47,048 bases of DNA from the NCBI GenBank assembly GCA_026984515.1, contig JALSRZ010000114.1, forward strand, positions 1 to 47,048. The letters are read 5' to 3'. This stretch comes from Thiohalobacter sp. (GTDB lineage Bacteria; Pseudomonadota; Gammaproteobacteria; DSM-19610). The position numbers and the translations under genes were made by a program. Shown here piece by piece: positions 20,801-28,610 of the stretch; positions within the stretch are counted from its first letter, which is position 1; the number at the start of each line of letters is the position of its first letter. The notes under the pieces were generated by a model that saw only the letters and a program-made list of their open reading frames with translations, was not told the origin of the DNA and searched no databases.

Positions 20801-20910
20801 ATGTCACCGCGCTCGATGCGGTCGCCGATATTTTTTTCCCAGCTGACCACCACGCCTTCGGTCATGGTGTCGGACAACTGGGGCATCTTGATTACATAGG
20901 GTTCAGCCAT
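17854..20910 (-). CDS. Fused dihydrolipoamide acyltransferase (E2) and dihydrolipoamide dehydrogenase (E3)
   Basis: A 1018-aa protein combining two subunits of a 2-oxoacid dehydrogenase complex. In order: lipoyl domain 1 (about 3-80, lipoyl Lys45), acidic Ala/Pro linker, lipoyl domain 2 (about 128-205, Lys168), a second linker, peripheral subunit-binding domain (about 256-292, ATPYARAVAGSRGIDL), and acyltransferase domain (about 305-515, His491 in DHRVVNGA). The E3 flavoprotein (530-1018) has FAD motif GGGPGG, redox pair Cys569/Cys574 in GGECLWRGCIPSK, NAD motif GGGAIGLEMA and C-terminal HPHPTQTE. The acyltransferase motif has Asn where HxxxDG normally has Asp. The ATG at 20910 is chosen because KMPQLSDTMTEG follows; an upstream frame is unconserved. 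The E1 genes lie directly upstream. Pyruvate is the likeliest substrate. Confidence 0.93.
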   Translation of the reverse strand: MAEPYVIKMPQLSDTMTEGVVVSWEKNIGDRIERGDIVATVETDKAIMDVEVFREGYLSGPLTPVDSTVPVGEAIAFLVERADEVQQEGADAPAPAATDDDTDASAARGSEPEPQEAAAAQAPVGVSFTIAMPQLSDTMTEGVLVSWEKNIGDRIERGDIVATVETDKAIMDVEVFREGYLSGPLVPVDATVPVGAPLAYLVAEADQVVNEEAAPVAAATVKQKSHTDDAPAPVASEPVATAPVVSGGMPAARPQGRGATPYARAVAGSRGIDLSTLGGTGPGGVIVAADVQSAQLSAAPAVAGFPQVDVPGDGRAMNKLEKAISDAMTGSLGMPTFHVSTHIRLSALIKASRAQGSSVTVSIAKACALAMQQFPKMNWCYQPQDKLVERSNVDVGMAVSADGGGLVVPVLRGCESRELGELNEDWKDLVERARKRRLKPEEYSGSTFQISNMGMFGVSHFDAIATPGIAAILAISANTEQGSPFTITADHRVVNGAEVAMYLKALKELVEQPDAWMGPSGPAVPEGDWDYDVVVVGGGPGGEDCARDLVAHGLKVAMINDSPFPGGECLWRGCIPSKAWRAAADRIRDRLHDGHLGITPGKPKLDWNALEATRRKVLETRGDMALKTDKGVKIKYVQGFGRFVDDHTLLIDTSGNQDDPHTRAASADQPQGEHMTFGCAVIATGAPPFVPPIPGAVEGLVEGGGVLTSDTVWQLQQQPKKLVVIGGGAIGLEMAQIFQDFGTRVTLLEAQERILAEVEPEIAKHLTGVLNDDPRLTVHTSVQIEKISGKAGAVSVKYSDSDGKAHTIKVDYVIMGTGKRPVLDGLGLDKAGVASERSIIKADARCRTSVPHIFAIGDVIGGLMLAHTAAQQGRVAAATILGEDMKYDQDKDCGVIFTRPEAAFVGLSVDQAKAKGIDAVEARVPMNIDAKAMINNELHGMIKIVADRKTQRIIGVHLLADHADTLIGEAVMMVSGNMTLEQVGHAIHPHPTQTEMFGELARRLGSRLRRSAKMKAKA
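20363..20517 (-). repeat. Direct repeat, lipoyl domain 2 copy
   Basis: A 155-base segment repeated 369 bases away at 20732-20886, inside the E2-E3 gene. By eye there are nine mismatches, about 94 percent identity, and the encoded lipoyl cores are nearly identical. This points to recent duplication or ongoing gene conversion. Confidence 0.9.
20732..20886 (-). repeat. Direct repeat, lipoyl domain 1 copy
   Basis: Partner of the 155-base segment at 20363-20517, in the same orientation and frame (offset 369 bases, 123 codons). It encodes the first lipoyl domain of the E2-E3 fusion. The linker DNA between the copies is not repeated. Confidence 0.9.
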
Positions 20911-20932
20911 GGATGGATCCCGTATCAGAAAA

Positions 20933-21913
20933 TCATTTGCCGAGCATCTTGCGCACAGCCGCCACGACATCGCCGGCATTGGGAATCGCCGCTTTTTCCA
21001 GCGTGTGGTTGTAGGGAATCGGGACATTGACCGCGGATACGCGCACCGGCGCCGCATCGAGTTCGAAGAAGCATTCTTCGTTGATGATCGCCATCACTTC
21101 AGCACCCACACCCACAGTCGGCTCAGCCTCCTCGGCGATGACGGCCCGGTGGGTCTTGCGCACCGAGGCAACGATACCGGCACGGTCCAGTGGCGCCAGC
21201 GCAAACAGGTCGATGACCTCAGCCTCGATACCATGCTGCTTCGACAGGGTCTCGGCCGCCTGCAGGCACCAGTGCACAGAGATGTTGTAACCGAACAGCG
21301 TGACATCACGCCCCTCACGCACCACTTCGGAACCTTCCAGCGAGTGGAAGTATTCCTCGTCGGGCACCTCGCCCTTCATGTTGTACATGAGTTCGTGTTC
21401 GTTGATGTAGACCGGGTCGTTGCAGCGTACGGCCGACTTGAGCAGACCATAGGCCTGGCGCGGGTTGCTGGGCGTTACCACGCGCAGACCGGCGATACCC
21501 ATGAATACTTTTTCCATGCGCGCGGAATGCTGCGCGCCCAGCTGGTGGGCGGTACCGCCTGCCGAGCGTACCACCACCGGCGCTGTCAGCTGGCCACCGG
21601 ACATGTAACGCACCTTGGCCGCACTGTTGAACAGCTGGTCCATGGCCAGCCAGGCAAAGTTCACCGACATGATCTCAATGATCGGCCGCACGCCGAGGAA
21701 AGAGGCGCCGATACCAAGGCCGGTATACCCGTTTTCAGATATCGGTGTATCGATGACGCGCTCCGGCCCGTACTTGTCATACAGTCCGTTGGTGGCCTTG
21801 TAGGTGCCGCCGGCAACGCCGATATCCTCACCCATGCAGATCACCAGCGGGTCGTTGGTCATTTCTTCATCGTGGGCACGACGGATCGCTTCCCAGTACA
21901 TCAACTCAGCCAT
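20933..21913 (-). CDS. pdhB: 2-oxoacid (pyruvate) dehydrogenase E1 beta subunit
   Basis: The beta subunit of a heterotetrameric E1, 326 aa. MAELMYWEAIRRAHDEEM, CMGEDIGVAGGTYKATNGL (about 30-48) and DTPISENGYTGLGIGAS (about 55-71) contain the glutamate that activates thiamine diphosphate. GLRVVTPSNPRQAYGLLKSA and EVIDLFALAPLD match the transketolase C-terminal part. The ATG at 21913 overlaps the E1 alpha stop by one base (TGATG), implying translational coupling. The E2-E3 gene begins 22 bases downstream. Similarity is to the plastid/Gram-positive E1 alpha-beta type, unlike the single-chain AceE of enteric bacteria. Confidence 0.94.
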   Translation of the reverse strand: MAELMYWEAIRRAHDEEMTNDPLVICMGEDIGVAGGTYKATNGLYDKYGPERVIDTPISENGYTGLGIGASFLGVRPIIEIMSVNFAWLAMDQLFNSAAKVRYMSGGQLTAPVVVRSAGGTAHQLGAQHSARMEKVFMGIAGLRVVTPSNPRQAYGLLKSAVRCNDPVYINEHELMYNMKGEVPDEEYFHSLEGSEVVREGRDVTLFGYNISVHWCLQAAETLSKQHGIEAEVIDLFALAPLDRAGIVASVRKTHRAVIAEEAEPTVGVGAEVMAIINEECFFELDAAPVRVSAVNVPIPYNHTLEKAAIPNAGDVVAAVRKMLGK

Positions 21914-22905
21914 CAGCGGCCCCCTCCGTACACCCAGGGGTCATTTTCGGCCAGGGTGTATTTTTCCAGTTCATCGACGCGCGGTTCCGGTGAAGACTCG
22001 GCAAAGGCAATCACTTCCTCCTCGATCTCGTCCAGCACCTCGCTGTCCATCGCCTTGTAGTCCTCGCCGGTCAGCTCACCCGCCTCGATCAGACGGTCGC
22101 GCAGCATGATGATGGGATCGCGGTTTGACCACATGCGTTCCTCGTCCCTGGAACGGTAGGCATTGGAATCGGACATGGAGTGACCACGGTAACGATAGGT
22201 CATGAGCTCCAGGAAATAGGGTCCCTTGCCGGAACGCACATGACCGATCGCTTTTTTCGCCGCCTTGAATACTTTCTCGATATCCTGGCCGTCTTCCTGC
22301 GCGGAGGGAATGTTGTACCCGGATACGCGCTTGTACTGGTCGATGACCGCGGTGGAACGATCGATACGGGTACCGATGCCGTACAGGTTGTTTTCACACA
22401 CATACAACACCGGCAGGTCCCACAGTTTGGCCATGTTCAGCGATTCGTGGAAAGTACCCTGGTTGTTGGCTGCGTCGCCCAGGAAGCAGATCACGATTTC
22501 GTCGCCCCCTTTCATCTTGACCGCCTTGGCCATGCCGGCCGCCAGCGGGAACGGACCGCCAACCAGCGCATAACCGCCCATGAAGCGGTGCTCTACGTCG
22601 AAGATGTGCATGGAACCACCGCGTCCTTTGGAAGAACCGGTCTCCTTTGCATACAGCTCGGCCATGACCTTTTTCGGGTCCGCACCGCACTTGATGGCGT
22701 GGACATGATCACGGTAACTGGTGATCACGTAATCGTGCCCTTTTTTCGAGGCTTCCAGCACCCCGTGGGCACAGGCTTCCTCACCCGAATACAGGTGCAG
22801 AAAACCGCCAATTTTTCGTTCGACGTACGCTTCGTAGCAGCGCTCCTCAAAGCGCCGCGCAAACAACATTTCGCGCAACAGCCGTTTTTTGTCGGCGAGA
22901 TTCAT
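21913..22905 (-). CDS. pdhA: 2-oxoacid (pyruvate) dehydrogenase E1 alpha subunit
   Basis: Thiamine diphosphate-dependent alpha subunit that decarboxylates the 2-oxoacid, 330 aa. MLFARRFEERCYEAYVERKIGGF is the family start, GEEACAHGV follows, and the thiamine-Mg motif is GDAANNQGTF (143-152). YRYRGHSMSDSN (about 255-266) is the conserved loop. RGGSMHIFD is typical of pyruvate-specific E1. A strong Shine-Dalgarno AAGGAG lies just upstream of the ATG at 22905. It is the first gene of the pdhA-pdhB-E2/E3 operon. Branched-chain and acetoin dehydrogenases share the architecture, but no acetoin or leucine genes are nearby. Confidence 0.94.
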   Translation of the reverse strand: MNLADKKRLLREMLFARRFEERCYEAYVERKIGGFLHLYSGEEACAHGVLEASKKGHDYVITSYRDHVHAIKCGADPKKVMAELYAKETGSSKGRGGSMHIFDVEHRFMGGYALVGGPFPLAAGMAKAVKMKGGDEIVICFLGDAANNQGTFHESLNMAKLWDLPVLYVCENNLYGIGTRIDRSTAVIDQYKRVSGYNIPSAQEDGQDIEKVFKAAKKAIGHVRSGKGPYFLELMTYRYRGHSMSDSNAYRSRDEERMWSNRDPIIMLRDRLIEAGELTGEDYKAMDSEVLDEIEEEVIAFAESSPEPRVDELEKYTLAENDPWVYGGGR

Positions 22906-23170
22906 GAGGCTCCTTGCTGTTCCAGGGGGCTGACACAGTCCCCGTCTGTGAATAGAAATAATTGATATTTCAGTGAATATTGAGCATGCTGCGGCACCAG
23001 GCAGCGCGCTTGCCGCCGGCTCCGGCCGCTCGCTCGCGCGATCCGGCTACCCGGCCAAAATCCAGCCCGGTATGATCTGTGTTTTAGTCGGGCAGGTCAA
23101 GGTGAAAAATGTCGGCAATTGTTGTAAAAGCGTCGAAAAATCAACGGAAAACGACCGGAATACCGCCACT
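22906..23170. promoter_or_regulatory. Divergent spacer between pdhA and pyrC
   Basis: This 265-base spacer should hold promoters for both operons. On the pdhA side an imperfect palindrome (GGGGCTG-ACA-CAGTCCCC, 22927-22944) lies just upstream of the ribosome-binding site and could be an operator. An AT-rich stretch follows at 22950-22985. On the pyrC side TATGAT at 23071-23076 is a plausible -10 without a clear -35. These are pattern matches only. Confidence 0.35.
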
Positions 23171-24199
23171 GTGAAAATCACCATCCGCCGCCCGGACGAC
23201 TGGCACTTGCACGTGCGTGACGGCACTGTACTGCAAACGGTCGTAGCGCACACGGCACAGCATTTTGGCCGCGCCATCATCATGCCCAACCTCAAACCCG
23301 CGGTGACTGATACCGCGAGCGCGCTGGCCTATCGTGATCGCATCCTCGCTGTGCTGCCGGCGGACAGCCGCTTTGAACCGCTGATGACCCTCTACCTGAC
23401 TGACAACACCCGCAGCGACGAAGTGCGCAAGGCACAGGCCAGTGGCCACATCCACGCGGTCAAATACTACCCCGCCGGGGCCACCACCAATGCCGACTCC
23501 GGCGTCACCGACATCGGGAACGTCATGCCGGTGCTGGAGACCCTGCAGGAAATCGGTATGCCGCTACTGGTACACGGCGAGGTGACAGACCCGGCGGTGG
23601 ACGTGTTTGACCGCGAGGCGGTATTTATCGACCGGGTACTGGCACCGCTGGCAGCACGCCTGCCCGACCTCAGGCTGGTGCTGGAACACGTCAGCACCCG
23701 CCAGGGTGTCGAGTTTGTCGTCGACAGCAGCGAGCGGGTCGCGGCGACCCTGACTGCGCACCACCTGCTGATGAACCGCAATGCCCTGTTCACTGGCGGC
23801 ATCCGCCCGCACCACTACTGCCTGCCGGTACTGAAACGCGAGCAACACCGGCTGGCCCTGCTGGACGCGGCCACCAGTGGCAACCCGAAATTCTTTCTCG
23901 GTACCGACAGCGCGCCGCACGCTCGCAGCGCCAAGGAAAACAGCTGTGGCTGTGCCGGTCTGTATACCGCGCACGCAGCCATCGAACTCTATGCCGAGGC
24001 CTTCGAACAGGCCGGGGCGCTGGACCGGCTGGAAGGCTTTGCCAGCTGTTTTGGTGCGGATTTCTACGGTTTGCCGCGCAACGAGGACCGGATCAGCCTG
24101 GTGAAAACGCCCTGGCAGGTACCAGCCGATTACCCGCTGGACAATGATCGGCTGGTGCCCATGCGATGCGGCGAAACCGTCGACTGGATGGTTGAGTGA
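23171..24199 (+). CDS. pyrC: Dihydroorotase
   Basis: Cyclises N-carbamoyl-aspartate to dihydroorotate in pyrimidine synthesis. From the GTG at 23171 the protein is 342 aa, close to the E. coli enzyme. [13 protein letters not shown] gives the zinc-binding HxH (His12, His14), followed by [32 protein letters not shown] contains the lysine that becomes carboxylated, LLVHGEVTD and LEHVSTRQ hold further histidines, and [14 protein letters not shown] holds the catalytic aspartate. The frame is open back to 22973, but the extra 66 residues are unlike the family, so GTG is preferred on homology. Its ribosome-binding site is weak. Confidence 0.94.
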   Translation: MKITIRRPDDWHLHVRDGTVLQTVVAHTAQHFGRAIIMPNLKPAVTDTASALAYRDRILAVLPADSRFEPLMTLYLTDNTRSDEVRKAQASGHIHAVKYYPAGATTNADSGVTDIGNVMPVLETLQEIGMPLLVHGEVTDPAVDVFDREAVFIDRVLAPLAARLPDLRLVLEHVSTRQGVEFVVDSSERVAATLTAHHLLMNRNALFTGGIRPHHYCLPVLKREQHRLALLDAATSGNPKFFLGTDSAPHARSAKENSCGCAGLYTAHAAIELYAEAFEQAGALDRLEGFASCFGADFYGLPRNEDRISLVKTPWQVPADYPLDNDRLVPMRCGETVDWMVE

Positions 24200-24205
24200 A
24201 CCCTG

Positions 24206-25105
24206 TCAGTACACCCGCGTGACCCGGTAACCCTGCCCGCTCAGCAGCGTCAGCAGCCCCTCACTGCCGGGCAGATGCAGGGCGCCTACCGCAATAAACT
24301 GGTTGCCTTTCTGCAAGCGTTTTTGCATACGCTCTGCCATGCGGTGGTTACGGTCAACGATCACTTTGCGGTTAAAATCCTGCGCCATTTCCGGATCGCT
24401 TTCCTGCATGGCGCTTTCATTGATTTCCATCAACCGCTTCAGGTCCCGGTCGAGGTACGCGGCCTGCAGGTCGGTGAGCATCTGCGGAATGTCCGACAGC
24501 TTATCCAGCGTATCCTTCAGCAGCGCAATCTGCACATCCAGCGGCAGCTCATCAAACAGTGCCAGCTGTTCGCCGACACTCTCCAGCCCGCTGACGTGCT
24601 TGCCACTGCGCTTTGCCTGCTGATACAGCACCTGGTCGAGCACCTCACCGCCCTGGTTGGGTGGCGTCATCAGGGTCACGGCGACCGCCCAGGGCTTCAT
24701 GCCGGCAACCAGCACATCCGGCACACCCTGTTTGCCCAGCGCCTGTACCGCGCGCCGGTACAGCCCGGGCCCGACCAGCGACTCCAGGCTGCTGCCTTCG
24801 GCCAGCATCAGTGCCGTCGCGAGACTCTGCAGCGCCTGCGGATCCAGTTCGACCTCCAGCGTCACCGCATCCGCCCGATTGAATGCTCGCTGCACTGCCG
24901 TGGGCAGTTGCGTCACACGCGGGTCGTCGCTGTGCATGGTGCCAAACAGGTAACTCGGTGCAACACCGGCAGACTCGATCTTCCACAGCAACCCGCTATC
25001 GAAACGTCCCCCGGCCTGCACAGCGGCCGCGGCTACACACAGGACCAGCGCCAGCAGCAGCCACCAGGCGTGGCGGGAATACGCGTTGGATTGTTTCACG
25101 TTCAT
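24206..25105 (-). CDS. TraB/GumN family protein
   Basis: A 299-aa secreted or membrane-anchored protein. The N-terminus has a basic start and hydrophobic segment ([18 protein letters not shown], about 14-31), giving a likely signal peptide. [14 protein letters not shown] (about 52-65) and the C-terminal [16 protein letters not shown] carry the two GxxH motifs of the TraB/PrgY/GumN family, thought to be metal-dependent peptidase-like. Bacterial function is poorly defined. The ATG at 25105 is chosen because the longer open frame upstream runs through the rnt coding region. The divergent rnt start is only 25 bases away. It converges on pyrC with six bases between stops. Confidence 0.88.
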   Translation of the reverse strand: MNVKQSNAYSRHAWWLLLALVLCVAAAAVQAGGRFDSGLLWKIESAGVAPSYLFGTMHSDDPRVTQLPTAVQRAFNRADAVTLEVELDPQALQSLATALMLAEGSSLESLVGPGLYRRAVQALGKQGVPDVLVAGMKPWAVAVTLMTPPNQGGEVLDQVLYQQAKRSGKHVSGLESVGEQLALFDELPLDVQIALLKDTLDKLSDIPQMLTDLQAAYLDRDLKRLMEINESAMQESDPEMAQDFNRKVIVDRNHRMAERMQKRLQKGNQFIAVGALHLPGSEGLLTLLSGQGYRVTRVY

Positions 25106-25130
25106 GGGCGGCTTCCGGTATGCTGTCAAC

Positions 25131-25751
25131 ATGGTAAACGATACCGAATCAGCAAAAATTGCCAACCGGTTCCGCGGTTTTCTTCCCGTGGTTGTCGACG
25201 TCGAAACAGCGGGCTTTAACCCGAAACGCGATGCCCTGCTGGAAATCGCCGCCGTTCTGCTCGAGTTCGACACGGCGGGACAACTGCATCCCGTGGACAC
25301 CCATGCCTGTCATGTGGAACCTTTTCCAGGAGCCAACCTGGACGAAACCTCACTGGAATTTACCGGCATCGACCCCTACCACCCGTTCCGAATGGCCAAA
25401 CCGGAAGAAGAGGCCCTGCGGCAGATTTTTCAACCGGTACGCCGCGCGGTCAAGGAAAGCGCCTGCACGCGCGCCATCCTCGTGGGCCATAACCCGTCTT
25501 TCGACCTGGGCTTCGTCAACGCCGCCGCCGAGCGTTGCAAAATCAAACGCAACCCCTTCCACCCGTTCAGCAGCTTTGACACCGCCACGCTGGGAGGACT
25601 GGCCTACGGCCAGACCGTGCTGGCGCGTGCCGCGAAAGCCGCCGGCATCGAGTGGGACCAGGAACAGGCGCACTCCGCCAAATATGACGCAGAACGTACG
25701 GCGGAGTTATTCTGCACAATCGTGAACCGGTGGGATTCGACCATTAGCTGA
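25131..25751 (+). CDS. rnt: Ribonuclease T
   Basis: DEDDh 3'-5' exoribonuclease that trims tRNA and other stable RNA 3' ends and turns over tRNA CCA ends. The 206-aa protein starts [28 protein letters not shown] gives Asp23 and Glu25. [13 protein letters not shown] supplies the third acidic residue, and [14 protein letters not shown] supplies the catalytic His and last Asp. Length and FRGF start match gammaproteobacterial RNase T. It starts 25 bases from the divergent TraB-like gene, so its promoter must overlap that gene's 5' coding sequence. Confidence 0.95.
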   Translation: MVNDTESAKIANRFRGFLPVVVDVETAGFNPKRDALLEIAAVLLEFDTAGQLHPVDTHACHVEPFPGANLDETSLEFTGIDPYHPFRMAKPEEEALRQIFQPVRRAVKESACTRAILVGHNPSFDLGFVNAAAERCKIKRNPFHPFSSFDTATLGGLAYGQTVLARAAKAAGIEWDQEQAHSAKYDAERTAELFCTIVNRWDSTIS

Positions 25752-25774
25752 TGGCCGCTCCTGCACGCCTCTAT

Positions 25775-26818
25775 CTATTTACTACCGAGCACTGTCCAGC
25801 CGGGTGTTGCCGGTAAACGCGGCAGCTTCTGTTCCGGGAATTCACCGGTCAGTCCGTTCAGGAAAGCCACGATGTCGGCCACCTGGGCGTCACTGAGCGT
25901 CTTGTTGAGCTGTACTTTCGCCATCACTTTCACGGCCTCGTCCAGGCTTGCCACCTGGCCGGCGTGGAAATACGGGGCGGTCAGCGCGATGTTGCGCAAG
26001 GTCGGCACCTTGAACAGGTGCAGGTCTTCTTTCTTGCCGGTTGCCTCGAAACGACCCTTGTCCTTCATCAGGTCATAACGCTGGACGTACTCGCTGTCTT
26101 CGAAGGTCGGGAACTTCATGAAGAAACCGGTCCCTGCCGCCATGGTCGGGCCGTTAAAGGCCGGTCCGGAGTGACAGCTGGTGCAACCGGTGTCGGCAAA
26201 GGTCTTCATACCTCGCTGCTGCTGTTCAGTCAGCGCCTTTTTATCCCCTTTTACAAACCGGTCATAGGGACTGTTGGGGGTAATCATGGTGCGTTCAAAG
26301 GCCGCAACCGCTTTGGCGGCGTTGTCCACCGTCATGGGGTTCTCGGTACCGAAGGCACGCTCAAAGTAAGGTTTGTAACCCGGTATCGCCCGTACGCGGT
26401 TCATGGCTTTTTCCAGGTCACTCATCCCCATCTCCACCGGGTTGGTCACCGGCCCCCGGGCCTGGTCTTCCAGGCTCGCGGCGCGGCCATCCCAGAACTG
26501 GGATGAGGAAAAGGCCGAATTCCAGACCGAGGGCGCGCTGCGGCCGCCGGTCTTGCCGTGCACACCCATGGAAACCGGGCGGTTGTCATCACCACCCAGC
26601 ATCAGGTTGTGGCACGAATTACAGGAAACCGTACCGGTCTGTGAAAAGCGCGGGTCCATGTACAGCAGCCGCCCCAGTTCGACTTTTTCCGCGCTGGTCG
26701 GGTTGTCCGCCGGGGCCGGGGCCTGCTCCGGCAGGGTCTGCCATTCATACGCGGTAGCGGTGTTTGTCGTCAACGCGAAAACAATAGACAATAAGGAGGT
26801 TCTCAGATACATAGTCAT
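25775..26818 (-). CDS. Di-heme cytochrome c peroxidase
   Basis: Periplasmic di-heme peroxidase of the CcpA/MauG family that reduces hydrogen peroxide with electrons from cytochrome c. The protein is 347 aa with a signal peptide cleaved near residue 23 (TATA-YEW). Heme sites are CNSCH (66-70) and CTSCH (212-216). ELGRLLYMDPRFSQTGTVS is the typical lead-in, and APSVWNSAFSSSQFWDGRA (about 95-113) is the family signature. A well-placed AAGGA precedes the ATG. The upstream region has a Fur-family-like palindrome. Another gene of unknown function diverges from it. Confidence 0.93.
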   Translation of the reverse strand: MTMYLRTSLLSIVFALTTNTATAYEWQTLPEQAPAPADNPTSAEKVELGRLLYMDPRFSQTGTVSCNSCHNLMLGGDDNRPVSMGVHGKTGGRSAPSVWNSAFSSSQFWDGRAASLEDQARGPVTNPVEMGMSDLEKAMNRVRAIPGYKPYFERAFGTENPMTVDNAAKAVAAFERTMITPNSPYDRFVKGDKKALTEQQQRGMKTFADTGCTSCHSGPAFNGPTMAAGTGFFMKFPTFEDSEYVQRYDLMKDKGRFEATGKKEDLHLFKVPTLRNIALTAPYFHAGQVASLDEAVKVMAKVQLNKTLSDAQVADIVAFLNGLTGEFPEQKLPRLPATPGWTVLGSK

Positions 26819-26862
26819 ATTTCCTTATATTTCATAGGGGAGTAATGGGTTCAAGTTTTAGA

Positions 26863-26879
26863 TTTAGACTCATTCTAAA
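26863..26879. promoter_or_regulatory. Palindrome resembling a Fur/PerR/Irr-type operator
   Basis: TTTAGACTCATTCTAAA is a 6-5-6 perfect inverted repeat between the peroxidase gene and the divergent gene at 26922. It differs at one position from the TTTAGAA-N3-TTCTAAA pattern known for Irr-like members of the Fur family. On the minus strand it covers a possible -10 (TAGAAT) with TTCACT 16 bases upstream, so binding would repress the peroxidase. The regulator is unknown. Confidence 0.5.
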
Positions 26880-26921
26880 CCATTCCCCCGGTGAGTGAAA
26901 CCATACTGAACAGGTGAACGG

Positions 26922-27488
26922 ATGACCACCCTGCCCGACAAAGACGAACAGATTATCGAAGCCCACACCGGACTGATACACCGCGTGGTCATTGGCTGCC
27001 AGAATCGCGGTATGGTACCCGACCTGGACGACATCCTGAAACAGGCCGAACAGAACGGCTGGCTGCAGCTGGTGGGCGCGATTCGGAAGATACTGGCGGG
27101 AACGCGCAACGACACGGTACTCAGCGGCCTGGACGACGAGGACCGGGTCATCGTGCAGTCTATCCTGCGCGGCCTGCAAAACCCGGAGACCCTGCCTGAC
27201 CTCGGTGCCGGCGCAGACGGCGCCATGGCCGCCCCGGGTATTGCTGCCATGATCAACGGCGCTCGCTCCGGCAACCTCGAAACCCTGCAATTACTGGGCA
27301 CCATGGCCCAGCAGATGCTGAAGGCCGGTGGCGACATGGCCCGCCTTGCCGGCATTATACGCCCGCTGGTACAGGGTGAGCGCGATGCTGACAAGCTGAC
27401 CGAGGGCATGACGGAAGAGGGCGAAAAACTGGTCCTCGCCATCCTCAGGGAGCTGGCAGAACTGGATGCGGTCAGGACCAGCCACTAA
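26922..27488 (+). CDS. Protein of unknown function
   Basis: A 188-aa soluble, mainly helical, acidic protein without signal peptide, membrane helix or recognised catalytic motif. Residues 1-75 (DEQIIEAHTGLIHRVVIGCQNR, ILKQAEQNGWLQLVGAIRKILAG) look like paired helices. A Gly/Ala-rich middle (GAGADGAMAAPGIAAMINGAR) precedes a second helical part with GNLETLQLLGTMAQQMLKAGGDMARLAGIIRPLVQGE. I do not recognise the family. It shares a divergent promoter region with the cytochrome c peroxidase and is followed by a CBS-GGDEF gene on the same strand, with about 97 bases between its stop and the likely GTG start. Confidence 0.75.
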   Translation: MTTLPDKDEQIIEAHTGLIHRVVIGCQNRGMVPDLDDILKQAEQNGWLQLVGAIRKILAGTRNDTVLSGLDDEDRVIVQSILRGLQNPETLPDLGAGADGAMAAPGIAAMINGARSGNLETLQLLGTMAQQMLKAGGDMARLAGIIRPLVQGERDADKLTEGMTEEGEKLVLAILRELAELDAVRTSH

Positions 27489-27585
27489 CCTGCATTATTG
27501 CGACGAATTCACGAAATTTTCCCTGACAACTGCCGTTAAGGCATACACACCGACGTATTCATTGTCCAATAGCCAGGGAATCCAG

Positions 27586-28560
27586 GTGAAAGAAATATCC
27601 GTAAGCGATCTGATGACTCGCGACATCGAACTGATGGCGCCCGACACACCCCTGCATGAAGTCATCACGCGCATGCAGCACAACCGGTACTCCTGCACCC
27701 TGATCGGCAGCCACGGCAGCCCGGAAGGGATTATCACCGAACGTGACCTGGTACAGATCCTGATGAAACTGGTGGATGACCCGGATCTCGCCGGGCAGCC
27801 CGCCGCTGCATTCATGTCGACACCGCCTCATACGGTGCAACAGGAACAGTCCCTGTTCGATGCACTGGTGATCTCCCGTGCCGAACATGTTCGCCACCTG
27901 CCGGTGGTGGATAACAACCAGCAGCTGGTCGGCCTGCTGACCCAGACCGACCTGACCCGGGCCCATTTCCGGGTGACCGAAATGCAGCAGGTCATCATTG
28001 AGCGCGCCATAAAAACCCGTACGGAAGAACTGCTCAATGCCAACCGCGAACTGGAATCACTGTGCATGGAAGATGCACTGCTCGGTATCGGCAACCGACG
28101 CTCAATGGAAGTGGACATGCAGCATACCCATTCACTGGCCGACCGTTACCAGCGGCCCTATACCGTGGCGTTACTGGATATCGATTACTTTAAACGCTAT
28201 AACGATCACTATGGCCACCAGGCCGGCGACCGGGCGTTGCAGCAGGTAACAGAGACGATCAATTCCGCCATTCGCTCATCCGATCGCCTGTACCGCTACG
28301 GTGGCGAAGAGCTGTTGCTGCTGCTGCCTGATACTGTTGCCGAAGGTGGCGCCAACCTGTGCCGACGCCTGGTTCGCGAGCTGTTCGATGCCGCGATCCC
28401 GCATTGCAAGAGCCCGTACGACGTCATCACCGTCAGCGCAGGACTGGTGGATAACCGGCAGCCGGCACCGGGCGCAGGCCAGGACTGGCAGGCAGTGGTG
28501 CACCGTGCCGACCAGGCACTCTACCAGGCGAAACACCGCGGCCGCAACCGCGTTGCCTGA
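27586..28560 (+). CDS. Diguanylate cyclase with two CBS domains
   Basis: A cytoplasmic 324-aa protein: CBS pair (about 1-125) then GGDEF domain (about 160-324). The CBS part has SVSDLMTRDIELMAPDTPL and HLPVVDNNQQLVGLLTQTDL, which usually bind adenine nucleotides. The active-site loop is GGEEL (239-243) with Tyr before it; the family usually has F or L last, so activity is likely. The inhibitory I-site RSSD (230-233) is five residues upstream, so feedback inhibition by c-di-GMP is expected. The GTG at 27586 is preferred because conservation starts at VKEISVSDLM; an open frame begins earlier at 27466 and would overlap the preceding gene. Confidence 0.9.
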   Translation: MKEISVSDLMTRDIELMAPDTPLHEVITRMQHNRYSCTLIGSHGSPEGIITERDLVQILMKLVDDPDLAGQPAAAFMSTPPHTVQQEQSLFDALVISRAEHVRHLPVVDNNQQLVGLLTQTDLTRAHFRVTEMQQVIIERAIKTRTEELLNANRELESLCMEDALLGIGNRRSMEVDMQHTHSLADRYQRPYTVALLDIDYFKRYNDHYGHQAGDRALQQVTETINSAIRSSDRLYRYGGEELLLLLPDTVAEGGANLCRRLVRELFDAAIPHCKSPYDVITVSAGLVDNRQPAPGAGQDWQAVVHRADQALYQAKHRGRNRVA

Positions 28561-28610
28561 ATCACTGGCAGCACATACACTCCACACTGGATCGCACCGG
28601 GAGCAAGGGA

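Noticed and set aside
20363-20886. Lipoyl direct repeats as a possible mobile element
   Set aside because: They are in frame, encode a known domain and have no inverted ends or target duplication.
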